A stretch of 64,000 bases of DNA from contig JAFRBK010000027.1 in assembly GCA_017404985.1 (NCBI GenBank), positions 1-64,000 on the forward strand. The letters are read 5' to 3'. The position numbers and the translations under genes were made by a program. Numbering within the stretch: position 1 is the stretch's first letter; the number at the start of each line of letters is the position of its first letter. The notes beneath the pieces are model-generated. The model saw nothing but the letters and a program-made list of their open reading frames with translations, was not told the origin of the DNA and did no database searches. Shown one piece after another: positions 1 to 7,884 of the stretch. Origin of the DNA: Clostridia bacterium (GTDB lineage Bacteria; Bacillota; Clostridia; Christensenellales; Aristaeellaceae).

Positions 1-153
1 GTTGCACCCAAAACCAGCTATTTTCCGCACATGATGCAGGAAACTATCTGTAGCCGTGCCTCTTCTGTTGGAATTCCCACTGCTCCGGACGCGAAAAAAG
101 TCCGAGAAATCAACGATTTACTACTTGACATTATGGGGAGGTATACCCCATGA
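1..153 (+). CDS. Possible 3' end of an upstream gene (partial)
   Basis: Frame 1 is open from the window edge to a TGA at 151-153 and encodes about 50 residues. The stop overlaps the ATG of the next gene in an ATGA arrangement, which is common inside operons. The visible peptide is hydrophilic, with a likely C-terminal helix (KVREINDLLLDIMGRYTP). I do not recognise a family. Codon use is less GC-biased at third positions than in the genes that follow, so chance openness is possible. Confidence 0.3.
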   Translation, partial: VAPKTSYFPHMMQETICSRASSVGIPTAPDAKKVREINDLLLDIMGRYTP

Positions 154-1649
154 AGAAACTCGTTTCCATTCTTCTGGCCCTTATGCTGGTGATGTCACTG
201 GCGCCCAGCTTCGCTGAGGGATCGGATGAGTACCCCGAAGTCATCGAAGGTATCGACTTCGGCGGTGCAACCCTGTACATCAACCCCTACTGGACTCCGC
301 CGGGACGTGTGGAAAACCCCACTGACGACCAGCAGGCCCAGTATGATTTCCAGGACTGGATCATGAAAACCTACAATGTGAAAATCGTTGAAGAACAGCT
401 CGGCAACTGGGGCGATCCCCAGGTTGAGGAGATCCAGAATTTCATGTCCAAGGGCGATGCCAGCGAGCTGCGCATCTTCATTATGCCTCCAGGATTCGTG
501 GGATCCCCCATGGCCAATGGCTGGTTCGCGGATTGGGCCAACAATGATTTGATTAACCTGTCCGATGAGAAGTGGAACGCCGGTGACGTTGAGTTCATGA
601 CAAAGGGCACTAAAACCCTGGGCATTGCCCTGGGCAACCCGGAACCCCGCCAGTGTGTGTACTTCAACAAAACCGTGCTGGAGAAAGCGGGTATCGACTG
701 GAATACCATTTATGATATGCAGAAAGACGGCACCTGGAACTGGGAAAACTTCGAGAAGCTGGTTGCCCAGGTTCACAAGGACGCAGACTCCGACGGTGTG
801 CCGGATGTTTACGGCCTGACCGGTAACTTCACGGACTTCCTGATGGCTTCCGTATTCAACAATGGCGGTTCTTTCTTCGATTTTGATGAGAATGGCAAGC
901 TGGTTGTCACGGCCGGTTCTGACAACGTTATCGAAGCGGAAACCTGGGCCACCGAAATCTGGAACAACTATGCCCGCGCTGAGGATGGCGCTGCCGGTGA
1001 TGCCTGGAACTATTTCATTGACGTGTTCAAGTCCGGTAACTGCGGCTTCTGCATCCATCAGACCTACGGTGGATACAACGAAGGGGACACCGACTTGTCC
1101 GGTATGCAGGATCCCTGGGGATGCGTTGCGATTCCGAAGGGCCCGAAGGGTGATGACTACTACTACCTGATCAGCGACAATATCGTTGTTGTTCCCAGCA
1201 TCTACGACGAACAGACCACAAAGAACATTGAGTACATTTACAGCCTGTATGCCGGCCCCATCCCTGGTGTGGACGATTCTGATGCCTGGATCGGATCCAA
1301 GTATGAGATCTGCTCCGATACCCGCGCTGTGGACGAGACCTACGCGATGCTGCGTGAATCCAAGCACGGCAAGGCCAACAAGTCTTCCTATCTGGGCACT
1401 GACAACCTGGTGCTTGGTTCAGACACCTATGGTAACTACCTGTGGGGTATGCGGTGGTCCACGCCAGCTGCTCTGTTTGAAGGCATCAAGCCCGCCTGGG
1501 AAGGCCTGTGCGCTGTGTTCAACGGAGACATGACTGAGGAAGAGTTCAACAAGCAGATGGAAGAAAAGAAGGCTGCTGACGAAGCAAAGGCTGCTGAAGA
1601 AGCTGCTGCCGCTGCTGAAGCTCCTGCTGAGGAACCCAAAGCTGAATAA
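150..1649 (+). CDS. Extracellular solute-binding protein (family 1-like), no lipobox
   Basis: This is a 499-residue secreted binding protein, probably for a sugar or oligosaccharide ABC importer. A signal peptide (MKKLVSILLALMLVMS) is followed by an Ala-type cleavage site near residue 22. No cysteine is available for lipid anchoring. The body has features of large cluster-1 binding proteins, including a DADSDGVPDVYGLTG calcium-loop-like motif near residue 210. The last 35 residues are an Ala/Glu/Lys-rich tail ending in EEPKAE, which is not part of the usual fold. GGGGAGG lies 8 nt before the ATG. No permease or ATPase gene follows; a GH43 gene does, so the partner genes may lie upstream of the window. 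The substrate is not determined. Confidence 0.85.
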   Translation: MKKLVSILLALMLVMSLAPSFAEGSDEYPEVIEGIDFGGATLYINPYWTPPGRVENPTDDQQAQYDFQDWIMKTYNVKIVEEQLGNWGDPQVEEIQNFMSKGDASELRIFIMPPGFVGSPMANGWFADWANNDLINLSDEKWNAGDVEFMTKGTKTLGIALGNPEPRQCVYFNKTVLEKAGIDWNTIYDMQKDGTWNWENFEKLVAQVHKDADSDGVPDVYGLTGNFTDFLMASVFNNGGSFFDFDENGKLVVTAGSDNVIEAETWATEIWNNYARAEDGAAGDAWNYFIDVFKSGNCGFCIHQTYGGYNEGDTDLSGMQDPWGCVAIPKGPKGDDYYYLISDNIVVVPSIYDEQTTKNIEYIYSLYAGPIPGVDDSDAWIGSKYEICSDTRAVDETYAMLRESKHGKANKSSYLGTDNLVLGSDTYGNYLWGMRWSTPAALFEGIKPAWEGLCAVFNGDMTEEEFNKQMEEKKAADEAKAAEEAAAAAEAPAEEPKAE

Positions 1650-1666
1650 TTTCACAAATCGACATG

Positions 1667-1696
1667 AAGGACCGTCTGAAAGGGCGGTCCTTTTTT
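1667..1696 (+). terminator. Intrinsic terminator after the solute-binding protein gene
   Basis: The arms AAGGACCG (1667-1674) and CGGTCCTT (1685-1692) form a stem that runs into a T tract, 17 nt after the stop codon. Confidence 0.85.
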
Positions 1697-1791
1697 CAGC
1701 CTTTCTGCAGAAAAGACTGGAACAAATCAGACTAAAAGAGTAATATTTTAATGAAGAGCCTCATTGAATGAGCTGAAGGAGGATTTTGACA

Positions 1792-3255
1792 GTGTACCCT
1801 TCCCACGCCAACGGGCGCTGTTCTGCCATCCGCCGGATTCTGCGGGTCAGCCTTTGCCTTTTCCTGATGATGCCAAATCCGGCACATACAGAGAATGCGC
1901 TTCCGGAAATGAAACTGCAAAAATCCCTGAAAGGAGCCGGGGACGGCAATCCGCTTTATACCCAGCGTTTCGGTGCGGACCCTGGTGTCATGAAATACGA
2001 CGGGCGGGTGTACGTCTATATGACGGATGACATTCCTGAATATGACTCGACCGGAAGCATCAAGGAAAACTCCTACAGCCTGATTCAGTGCATCAGCTGC
2101 ATCTCTTCGGAAGACCTGGTGAACTGGACTGACCATGGTAAAATCCCTGTGGCCGAGGACCGAGGCATAGCCAAATGGGCTTCGAACTCCTGGGCGCCCT
2201 GTGCCGCACATAAAACCATCAACGGAAAGGAAAAGTTCTTCCTTTATTTCTGCAACGGCGGCAACGGCATCGGCGTTCTGACCGCGGACAGTCCGGTAGG
2301 GCCCTGGCAGGATGAGCTGGGACGTCTTCTTATTACCCGCAATACACCGAATTGCTCCAATGTGCTTTGGCTGTTTGATCCGGCTGTCATGGTGGATGAC
2401 GACGGAACCGGGTACCTGGCCTTTGGCGGGGGCGTACCGAAGGGAAAACAAGCTGCGCCGGGTACCGGGCGGATTGTTCGCCTGGGCAAGGATATGCTTT
2501 CTCTGGACGGAAAGCCCGTCACGCTGGATGTGCCATATCTTTTCGAGGATTCAGGGATCAATAAAATCGGAGACCGTTATGTGTACTCCTACTGCTCCAA
2601 CTGGCAGACCGACGGGAACGATCTCGGACTGACCAACGGATCGATTCAGTATATGACTTCGGAATCCCCCCTTGGGCCTTATGAATACCAGGGTGAGCTT
2701 TTTTCCAATCAGGGGAACTTCTTTTTCGACCTGTACGGAAATAACCACCATTCCATCGTTTCCCTGGATGACCGCTGGTTTCTTTTCTATCATTGCCGCA
2801 CAGTGGAACGAGCATTGGGATGGAGCGGGAATTACCGGAGCCCTCACGTGAACGAAATCCTGATCAACGCAGACGGGTCTCTGCAGAGCGTTACCGGGAC
2901 ACTGGCGGGTGTGGAACAGCTGAAGCCCCTTGACCCGTATCGGGTGGTACCTGCTTCAACCATGTCGGACCAGGCCGGACTGGAGGTTGTTTCCAAGGAG
3001 GGCATGGTTTTGGTGACCGGTGATTCCGGTTCCTGGTGGAAGGTATCCGGAGTGGATTTCGGCGACGGCTCGAAAGGCATCACTGTTACGGGAACTATGC
3101 AGGCTCCGGTTTATGTCCTCGCCGACAGCCTTTCTTCCCCTGTTTCCGCAATAATTACGGATGAAGCTGAGGCTGTCCTTTCGCTCACCGGCATCCACGA
3201 TTTATATTTTGTGCTCTCCGGCCCAACGGACATGGTTTCCTGGCAGGTGCAATGA
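1792..3255 (+). CDS. Glycoside hydrolase family 43 protein (arabinosidase/xylosidase type), secreted
   Basis: This is a five-bladed beta-propeller glycosidase likely to act on arabinose- or xylose-containing plant polysaccharides outside the cytoplasm. GH43 marks appear in order: an ADPGVMKYDGRVYVY block (general base Asp), WLFDPAVMVDDDGTGYLAFG (pKa-modulating Asp) and LFEDSGINKIGDRYVYSY (general acid Glu). The C-terminal third is a beta-rich accessory domain. I place the start at GTG 1792 because GAAGGAGG (1775-1782) lies 9 nt upstream; a TTG at 1786 is only 3 nt from it. The N-terminus is basic, then hydrophobic (SLCLFLMMPNPAHT), consistent with a signal peptide. A weak promoter (TGGAAC, 17 nt, TAATAT) sits at 1718-1746. 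The exact substrate cannot be read from the sequence. Confidence 0.85.
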   Translation: MYPSHANGRCSAIRRILRVSLCLFLMMPNPAHTENALPEMKLQKSLKGAGDGNPLYTQRFGADPGVMKYDGRVYVYMTDDIPEYDSTGSIKENSYSLIQCISCISSEDLVNWTDHGKIPVAEDRGIAKWASNSWAPCAAHKTINGKEKFFLYFCNGGNGIGVLTADSPVGPWQDELGRLLITRNTPNCSNVLWLFDPAVMVDDDGTGYLAFGGGVPKGKQAAPGTGRIVRLGKDMLSLDGKPVTLDVPYLFEDSGINKIGDRYVYSYCSNWQTDGNDLGLTNGSIQYMTSESPLGPYEYQGELFSNQGNFFFDLYGNNHHSIVSLDDRWFLFYHCRTVERALGWSGNYRSPHVNEILINADGSLQSVTGTLAGVEQLKPLDPYRVVPASTMSDQAGLEVVSKEGMVLVTGDSGSWWKVSGVDFGDGSKGITVTGTMQAPVYVLADSLSSPVSAIITDEAEAVLSLTGIHDLYFVLSGPTDMVSWQVQ

Positions 3256-3271
3256 GCATGCCAATATACGC

Positions 3272-3440
3272 CGGCGAATTGGCGAATAGGCGAAATTGGC
3301 GAATAGGGCTATATGGGAATAACCAAGGGGTGTGTTACGCCGTCGAATTGGCGAATTGGCGAATTGGCGAATTGGGGCCTCCAGTCCTTGATAAATAAGG
3401 GAAGTCAATTCGTCGGACTGCGGCGAATTGGCGAATCGGG
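3272..3440. repeat. GGCGAATT-type 8-bp tandem repeats
   Basis: The octamer GGCGAATT and close variants (GGCGAATA, GGCGAATC, TCGAATTG) occur about nine times. They include an uninterrupted run of period exactly 8 at 3343-3376, with further copies at 3273-3305 and 3422-3438. No coding frame with the local codon bias covers the stretch, and it begins 16 bp after the GH43 stop codon. Confidence 0.9.
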
Positions 3441-3517
3441 TTAGATAAGATTAACCAGGTGGGAGAGCGCCGGAAAAACGGCGAAACGGGGCCTTGAACC
3501 CTTGTAAATCAACGAAG

Positions 3518-3559
3518 GTGGTTTCGCCACCCCCTTGGCGAAACGGCGAAACCACTTTT
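3518..3559 (+). terminator. Long inverted repeat, terminator-like, inside the repeat island
   Basis: GTGGTTTCGCC (3518-3528) is perfectly complementary to GGCGAAACCAC (3545-3555), which is followed by TTTTG. A second GGCGAAAC copy at 3537-3544 offers an alternative, shorter stem. It lies about 260 nt after the GH43 stop, so it could end that transcript, or it may simply be one of the island's repeat forms. Confidence 0.4.
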
Positions 3560-3570
3560 GGAGGATGCCG

Positions 3571-3947
3571 GTGAAACTCAAAAAACGTGAAACTCAAACA
3601 TTCGGCAGCAAACGAGAAACTGTCGGTGATACTAAAAAACAGTGTTACTAAAACGCATAGCAAGAGACGAGGAGTGCCTGTGACACTCAAAAAAGTGTTA
3701 CTAAAACACGGCTTCACTGTGAAAGAAAGTTGCATGGGCTGGGCGGATTCGGTTTGTTACTCGAATTTTTTGTTACTCGAACCCGGCTTTGTGTCTTAGT
3801 TTTTTGTGTCTCAGTGAATGAATCGACTTTATGGTTCTCCCGACTCGACGACTCGACAATGAAAAAGCATGCCGACTCGAAGACTCGACGACTCGAAAGA
3901 CTCGAGTCGAATTCGGATTCAGTACACTCAAGACTTGGTACACTCAA
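3571..3947. repeat. Doublet repeats (period 15-16 or 8) sharing an ACTCRAA-like core
   Basis: Six separate spots carry a 10-12 bp word written twice. Doublets of period 15-16 start at 3571/3587 (GTGAAACTCAAA), 3626/3642 (GTGATACTAAAA then GTGTTACTAAAA), 3680/3695 (GTGACACTCAAA then GTGTTACTAAAA), 3754/3770 (TTGTTACTCGAA), 3789/3804 (TTGTGTCTTAGT then TTGTGTCTCAGT) and 3922/3938 (GTACACTCAA). GACTCGA recurs at period 8-9 at 3842, 3850, 3874, 3882, 3890 and 3899. The two members of a doublet resemble each other more than they resemble other doublets. No gene is supported here. Confidence 0.9.
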
Positions 3948-4067
3948 ACCGCGGGGAGGCTAAGGAAAAGAAATTCGGGGGCCTTACGCAAATTCTTCGG
4001 GGGATGGCTGATGGATGTGAAAGGCTGCTCATGGGTGCTGAATGGTGCAAGGGAGGAAAATCGGGTG

Positions 4068-4676
4068 ATGATCAGAAATATCGTGTTTGACATGGGGAAT
4101 GTGCTGATTCGGTTTGACCCGAAGCATTTTATGGATCAGGCGGGAATCACGGAAACGGCGGACAGGGAGATTATGATGAAAGAACTGTTCCGGTCCGTGG
4201 AATGGGCACAGATGGATCTGGGCGTGCTGACGGAGGAAACGGCGGAGCCGGGCATTCTGGCGCGTTTTCCGGAGCGGCTGCGTGAACAGGCCCGTTTTCT
4301 GCTGCACCACTGGTCCGATGAGCGGGAGACGATTGAGGGCATGGAGGAGCTGGCACGGAGATTGAAGGATGCCGGATATGGTATCTATCTGCTATCCAAC
4401 GCCAGTGTTGCCCAGCACCGGTACTGGCCGCGGTTTTCCGTAAGCTCCCTGATGGACGGGACATTGATCAGCTGCGACGTGAAGGCGGTGAAGCCGATGC
4501 CGGAAATCTACCGGATGTTTACGGATCGGTTTGGGCTGAATCCGAAAGAATGCCTGTTTATCGACGATGCGCCGATCAACGTGGCGGCCGCCATCAACTG
4601 CGGATGGCAGGGGATTGTTTTTCACGGGAGCAGGGAGGAGCTGGAAAGAAAGATGAAAGCAATGGGCATTCTCTGA
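4068..4676 (+). CDS. HAD-superfamily phosphatase, YihX-like
   Basis: This is a 202-residue cytoplasmic haloacid dehalogenase-like hydrolase, probably a sugar-phosphate phosphatase. Motif I is NIVFDMGNVLIRFD, the DxGNV form typical of the YihX (alpha-glucose-1-phosphate phosphatase) branch. Motif II is LLSNAS, motif III has the conserved Lys in VKAVKPMPEIY, and motif IV is CLFIDDAPINV. I use ATG 4068; GTG 4065 directly before it is equally possible, since GGGAGG (4051-4056) sits 8-11 nt upstream. The open frame extends back to 3831, but that extension is repeat DNA and carries no domain. The gene sits between the repeat island and the xylB promoter. The actual substrate is unknown. Confidence 0.85.
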   Translation: MIRNIVFDMGNVLIRFDPKHFMDQAGITETADREIMMKELFRSVEWAQMDLGVLTEETAEPGILARFPERLREQARFLLHHWSDERETIEGMEELARRLKDAGYGIYLLSNASVAQHRYWPRFSVSSLMDGTLISCDVKAVKPMPEIYRMFTDRFGLNPKECLFIDDAPINVAAAINCGWQGIVFHGSREELERKMKAMGIL

Positions 4677-4716
4677 ATTTGTACGGACCCATGACACAAA
4701 TTGAGAAGAATGGCGG

Positions 4717-4745
4717 TTGACAGGAAAGAAACACAAGCCTATAAT
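4717..4745 (+). promoter_or_regulatory. Consensus sigma-A promoter for xylB
   Basis: TTGACA (4717-4722) and TATAAT (4740-4745) are separated by exactly 17 nt, a perfect match to the housekeeping consensus. The xylB ATG is 51 nt downstream of the -10. A short inverted repeat CCAC/GTGG (4761-4776) lies in the untranslated leader and could be an operator, but it is too short to be convincing. Confidence 0.9.
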
Positions 4746-4795
4746 CGAAAGCAGGAATAACCACTATATTTTGTGGACAAAAGGGGAACAGCGCG

Positions 4796-6319
4796 ATGAA
4801 ATACGTATTGGGAATTGACCTGGGAACTTCCGGAACCAAAACGGTTTTGTTTGACCAGACCGGCAAGGGGATTTGCTCAGCAACTGTTGAATACCCCATG
4901 TACCAGCCGAAGAACGGCTGGGCGGAACAGAAACCGGAGGACTGGTACAACGCCGCCGTGAGCACGATCCGTACCGTGCTGGAAAAGAGCGGCGTTGACA
5001 ACAAGGATGTGGTTTCCCTGGGCATCAGCGGGCAGATGCACGGCCTGGTGATGCTGGACGAGAAGAACGAAGTGATCCGCCCCTCCATTATCTGGTGTGA
5101 CCAGCGGACCGCCAAGGAATGCGAAGAAATCACCGAGAAGGTCGGATATGACACCCTGATCCGGATCACCGCCAATCCGGCGCTGCCGGGATTCACCCTG
5201 AGCAAGCTGATCTGGGTCCGGAATCATGAACCGGAAAACTACGCCCGCTGTAAGCATGTGCTGCTGCCCAAGGACTATGTGCGCTTCATGCTGACCGGCG
5301 ACTATGCAACGGAAGTCTCCGATGCGAGCGGCATGCAGATGCTGGACGTGCCGAACCGCTGCTGGAGTGATGAGCTGCTGGGCATGCTGGATATCGACAA
5401 GAGCCTGCTGGCTAAGGTATATGAAAGCTGTGAAGTGACCGGCCATGTATCCGCCGAAGCGGCGAAACTGACCGGGCTGAGCGAAGACACCCTGGTCGTC
5501 GGCGGCGCAGGAGACAATGCAGCGGCAGCCGTCGGCACCGGCGTGGTGGAGGACGGAAAGGCCTTTACAACGATCGGCACCAGCGGCGTGGTCTTCGCGC
5601 ATACGGACAAGCTGGCCATCGACCCCAAGGGCCGGGTGCACACCTTCTGCTGCGCGGTTCCCGGCGCATGGCATGTGATGGGTGTGACCCAGGCGGCCGG
5701 CCTGAGCCTGAAATGGTTCCGGGATACCTTCTGCGGCGCGGAGAAAATCGCGGCGGCGCAGATGTGCGTGGATCCCTATGAACTGACCAACCAGGAAGCC
5801 GCGAAGAGCCACATCGGCGCGAACAAGCTGATCTATGCGCCTTATCTGATGGGCGAACGGACCCCGCATCTGGACAGCGACTGCCGTGGCATTTTCTTCG
5901 GTCTGAGTGCCATGCACCAGCGGCGTGACCTGTTGCGCGCCGTGATGGAAGGCGTGACCTACAGCCTGAATGACTGCCTGGGCGTGCTGGGAGAGATGGG
6001 TGTGGCACCTGAAACGATGCTGGCCTGCGGCGGCGGCGGAAAGAGTCCCCTGTGGCGGCAGATGCTGGCGGACGTGATGAACTGCCCGGTGGCGACCACC
6101 GTCAACACGGAAGGCCCCGCACTGGGCGTGGCGATTCTGGCCGGCGTCGGCGCGGGTCTGTACAAGACCGTGCAGGAAGCCTGCAAGGCCATGATCAAAG
6201 TGAATGCTGCCCAGAACCCCATTCCGGAAAACGTGCCGAAATATGCCGCGGTTTACCAGGTGTTCCGGAAGCTGTATACCGCCAACAAGGATCTGTTCAA
6301 GGACCTGAGCGCACTGTAA
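4796..6319 (+). CDS. xylB: Xylulokinase
   Basis: The enzyme phosphorylates D-xylulose to xylulose 5-phosphate with ATP, feeding the pentose phosphate pathway. The 507 residues match FGGY-kinase length. The N-terminal phosphate-binding motif is GIDLGTSGTKTVLFD. The xylulokinase-type substrate loop SGQMHGLVML is near residue 80, and the C-terminal half carries GGAGDNAAAAVGTG and ACGGGGKSPLWRQMLADV for ATP binding. GGGGAA lies about 8 nt before the ATG. It heads a co-directional set with nrdR (13 nt gap) and a small membrane protein gene. Together with the GH43 gene it suggests xylan or arabinoxylan use. No xylose isomerase is in the window. Confidence 0.92.
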   Translation: MKYVLGIDLGTSGTKTVLFDQTGKGICSATVEYPMYQPKNGWAEQKPEDWYNAAVSTIRTVLEKSGVDNKDVVSLGISGQMHGLVMLDEKNEVIRPSIIWCDQRTAKECEEITEKVGYDTLIRITANPALPGFTLSKLIWVRNHEPENYARCKHVLLPKDYVRFMLTGDYATEVSDASGMQMLDVPNRCWSDELLGMLDIDKSLLAKVYESCEVTGHVSAEAAKLTGLSEDTLVVGGAGDNAAAAVGTGVVEDGKAFTTIGTSGVVFAHTDKLAIDPKGRVHTFCCAVPGAWHVMGVTQAAGLSLKWFRDTFCGAEKIAAAQMCVDPYELTNQEAAKSHIGANKLIYAPYLMGERTPHLDSDCRGIFFGLSAMHQRRDLLRAVMEGVTYSLNDCLGVLGEMGVAPETMLACGGGGKSPLWRQMLADVMNCPVATTVNTEGPALGVAILAGVGAGLYKTVQEACKAMIKVNAAQNPIPENVPKYAAVYQVFRKLYTANKDLFKDLSAL

Positions 6320-6332
6320 GGAGGATTCGCCG

Positions 6333-6791
6333 ATGAAATGCCAGTACTGCAGCTGCCTGGACAGCAAAGTGATCGACTCCCGCCCGACTGACGACGGCAA
6401 CAGCATCCGGCGCCGCCGGGAGTGCATCAACTGCGGAAGACGTTTTACCACCTATGAAAAGGTTGAACTGAACCCCCTGTTTGTGGTCAAGCGGGATGGG
6501 CGGCGGGAAGCCTTTGACAGCCAGAAAGTGAAAGCCGGCATCCTGCACGCCTGCGACAAACTGCCGGTCAGCATGCAGCAGATCGACGAGATCGTCGCCC
6601 GGGTTGAGCAGAAGGCCTATTCTTCCATGGACGGGGAAGTGACCTCGGAGAAGATCGGCGACATGGTGATGGCCGAGCTGAAACAGCTGAACGACGTCGC
6701 CTATGTGCGCTTTGCCGCGGTATACCGGAAATTCACGGACGTAGCCACCTTTATGGAAGAGTTGCAGAAGATCGTGAACGAGAAAATGTAA
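6333..6791 (+). CDS. nrdR: Transcriptional repressor NrdR
   Basis: NrdR represses ribonucleotide reductase genes in response to ATP/dATP. The 152-residue length is typical. An N-terminal zinc ribbon has paired cysteines (CQYC at 3-6 and CINC near 31-34), followed by the DSR/RRRREC DNA-binding block. An ATP-cone follows (VVKRDGRREAFDSQKVKAGI onward). AAGGAGG sits 8 nt before the ATG. No ribonucleotide reductase gene or NrdR box is visible in this window, so its targets lie elsewhere. It is probably co-transcribed with xylB, which is not an obvious functional link. Confidence 0.95.
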   Translation: MKCQYCSCLDSKVIDSRPTDDGNSIRRRRECINCGRRFTTYEKVELNPLFVVKRDGRREAFDSQKVKAGILHACDKLPVSMQQIDEIVARVEQKAYSSMDGEVTSEKIGDMVMAELKQLNDVAYVRFAAVYRKFTDVATFMEELQKIVNEKM

Positions 6792-6815
6792 GATCAACCT
6801 CAGGAGGAAGAAAAC

Positions 6816-7082
6816 ATGTTGTGGAGCTGGATTGTCAAGATTGCCCTGTGGACGCTGGTCGGCTATCTGGGAAGCAAAGTGATGAGCGACGGAACGCCCA
6901 ACGGCTGGTTGGGCAACATCATCCTCGGATGGATCGGCGGCCTGGTGGGCCACTTCGCGTTCAGCCTGATCGGGCTGGGCAGCAAAGGAATCATCGGGGA
7001 AATCCTGGTATCCGTCGTCGGCGCCTGCCTGGTGATCTGGCTGGTGCGGAAATTCAATCTCGGCAGATGGTTTGACAAATAA
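6816..7082 (+). CDS. GlsB/YeaQ/YmgE-like small membrane protein
   Basis: The protein has 88 residues, three predicted membrane segments and Gly-rich turns (GWLGNIILGWIGGLVGHFAF), as in the GlsB/YeaQ (transglycosylase-associated) family. Members are stress-induced membrane proteins of uncertain function, often linked to the Asp23/alkaline-shock envelope group. CAGGAGG lies just before the ATG. It ends the xylB-nrdR unit and is followed by a strong bidirectional terminator. No Asp23 homologue is present nearby. Confidence 0.8.
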   Translation: MLWSWIVKIALWTLVGYLGSKVMSDGTPNGWLGNIILGWIGGLVGHFAFSLIGLGSKGIIGEILVSVVGACLVIWLVRKFNLGRWFDK

Positions 7083-7095
7083 TTGCCAGGACACA

Positions 7096-7132
7096 GCAAA
7101 AAGGCAACCGCAGTATGCGGCTGCCTTTTTGC
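7096..7132. terminator. Bidirectional intrinsic terminator
   Basis: GCAAAAAGGCA (7096-7106) pairs with TGCCTTTTTGC (7122-7132), with an inner CCGCA/TGCGG stem. The T tracts on both strands serve the convergent genes on either side (small membrane protein on +, mgtC-like on -). Confidence 0.9.
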
Positions 7133-7143
7133 GTGAAAGGGAA

Positions 7144-7884
7144 TCAATTCATCATTTCCTCTATATGATAGATATAATCGAGGGATTTGAGCGCTTCAAT
7201 GATTTCAGCATGGGATTTATATTTCTTCAGAATCTGGTCGCTGACGGAGATGGAGATGGTATAGACGGAGAGGCCGGAGCCGACATACGCGGGATTCTGC
7301 TCAATATCATCAATCTTCAGCCCCAGGCGGCGGATGACCGTAACAAAATCCTGCAGGCAGACGCTGTTGGTGAGCTCCAGATGGATTTCAAAATGATTGG
7401 AACGGTTTTTGAAAATCAGCTCCAGAGACGGGAACCAGAGCAGGGCGCACAGCAGGGCTGTAAAGGAAGCCAGGGCAACGGTATAGTACCCCATGCCCAG
7501 GGTGATTCCGATCAGAGCAGCCATCCAGAGGCCGACAGCCGTGGTCAGGCCCTTGATCTGGTTCCGGGAAGAATAGAAAACAGAGTGGACCGCGATGACT
7601 GAGGCACCGATGACAACCGCGGCGGAAAGCAGAAAATGGCCGGATTTGCCGGATTCGATAAAAATTGTGCTGTCCGCAATGGCGGCAAGGGTTCCGATCA
7701 GAGAGACAAGCATAAAGGTGCGGAGACCGGCGGAATGGCGCTTGTTGGAACGCTCCCAGCCGATGACTGCTCCCAGCAGCAGGGACAAAACCAGACGGAG
7801 CAGAATCGACCAGAAAGTGATCTCACCGGACCAGGGGCCAAGCAGATGAACCAACGGATCCATAAACGATGAAGCTGAAGACAC
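7144..7884 (-). CDS. MgtC/SapB family membrane protein
   Basis: The protein has 246 residues. The N-terminal half has four to five membrane segments with the MgtC signature (LRLVLSLLLGAVIGWER, then AGLRTFMLVSLIGTLAAI, then GASVIAV). The C-terminal 80 residues form a soluble ACT-like domain (FEIHLELTNSVCLQDFVTVIRRL). The family is tied to magnesium homeostasis and acid stress, and some members inhibit the ATP synthase; the role here is not shown. I place the start at GTG 7884 because AAGGAGG lies 8 nt upstream; the open frame continues 8 codons further. It follows the antiporter gene by 63 nt and is probably co-transcribed with it. Confidence 0.85.
   Translation of the reverse strand: MSSASSFMDPLVHLLGPWSGEITFWSILLRLVLSLLLGAVIGWERSNKRHSAGLRTFMLVSLIGTLAAIADSTIFIESGKSGHFLLSAAVVIGASVIAVHSVFYSSRNQIKGLTTAVGLWMAALIGITLGMGYYTVALASFTALLCALLWFPSLELIFKNRSNHFEIHLELTNSVCLQDFVTVIRRLGLKIDDIEQNPAYVGSGLSVYTISISVSDQILKKYKSHAEIIEALKSLDYIYHIEEMMN

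Larger units (their letters stand above)
3256..4067. other. 812-bp gene-free island between GH43 and HAD genes
   Basis: The stretch holds the short repeats and one inverted repeat listed separately. Short open frames cross it on both strands, but they follow the repeat periods, start within repeats and lack ribosome-binding sites. No promoter of good quality was found for the downstream gene. The last 100 bp (3960-4067) are free of the repeats and are GC-rich. Confidence 0.85.

Noticed and set aside
3272..3947. CRISPR array in the repeat island
   Set aside because: Repeat units are 8-12 bp, directly adjacent or at 15-16 bp period, and have no constant 20-40 bp repeat with unique spacers. No cas gene is near.
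3587..3963. Short protein-coding genes in the repeat island on both strands
   Set aside because: The frames follow the repeat periodicity, lack ribosome-binding sites and the local codon bias, and give low-complexity peptides.
4756..4780. Operator for a xylose repressor in the xylB leader
   Set aside because: Only a 4-bp CCAC/GTGG inverted repeat is present, which is expected by chance.
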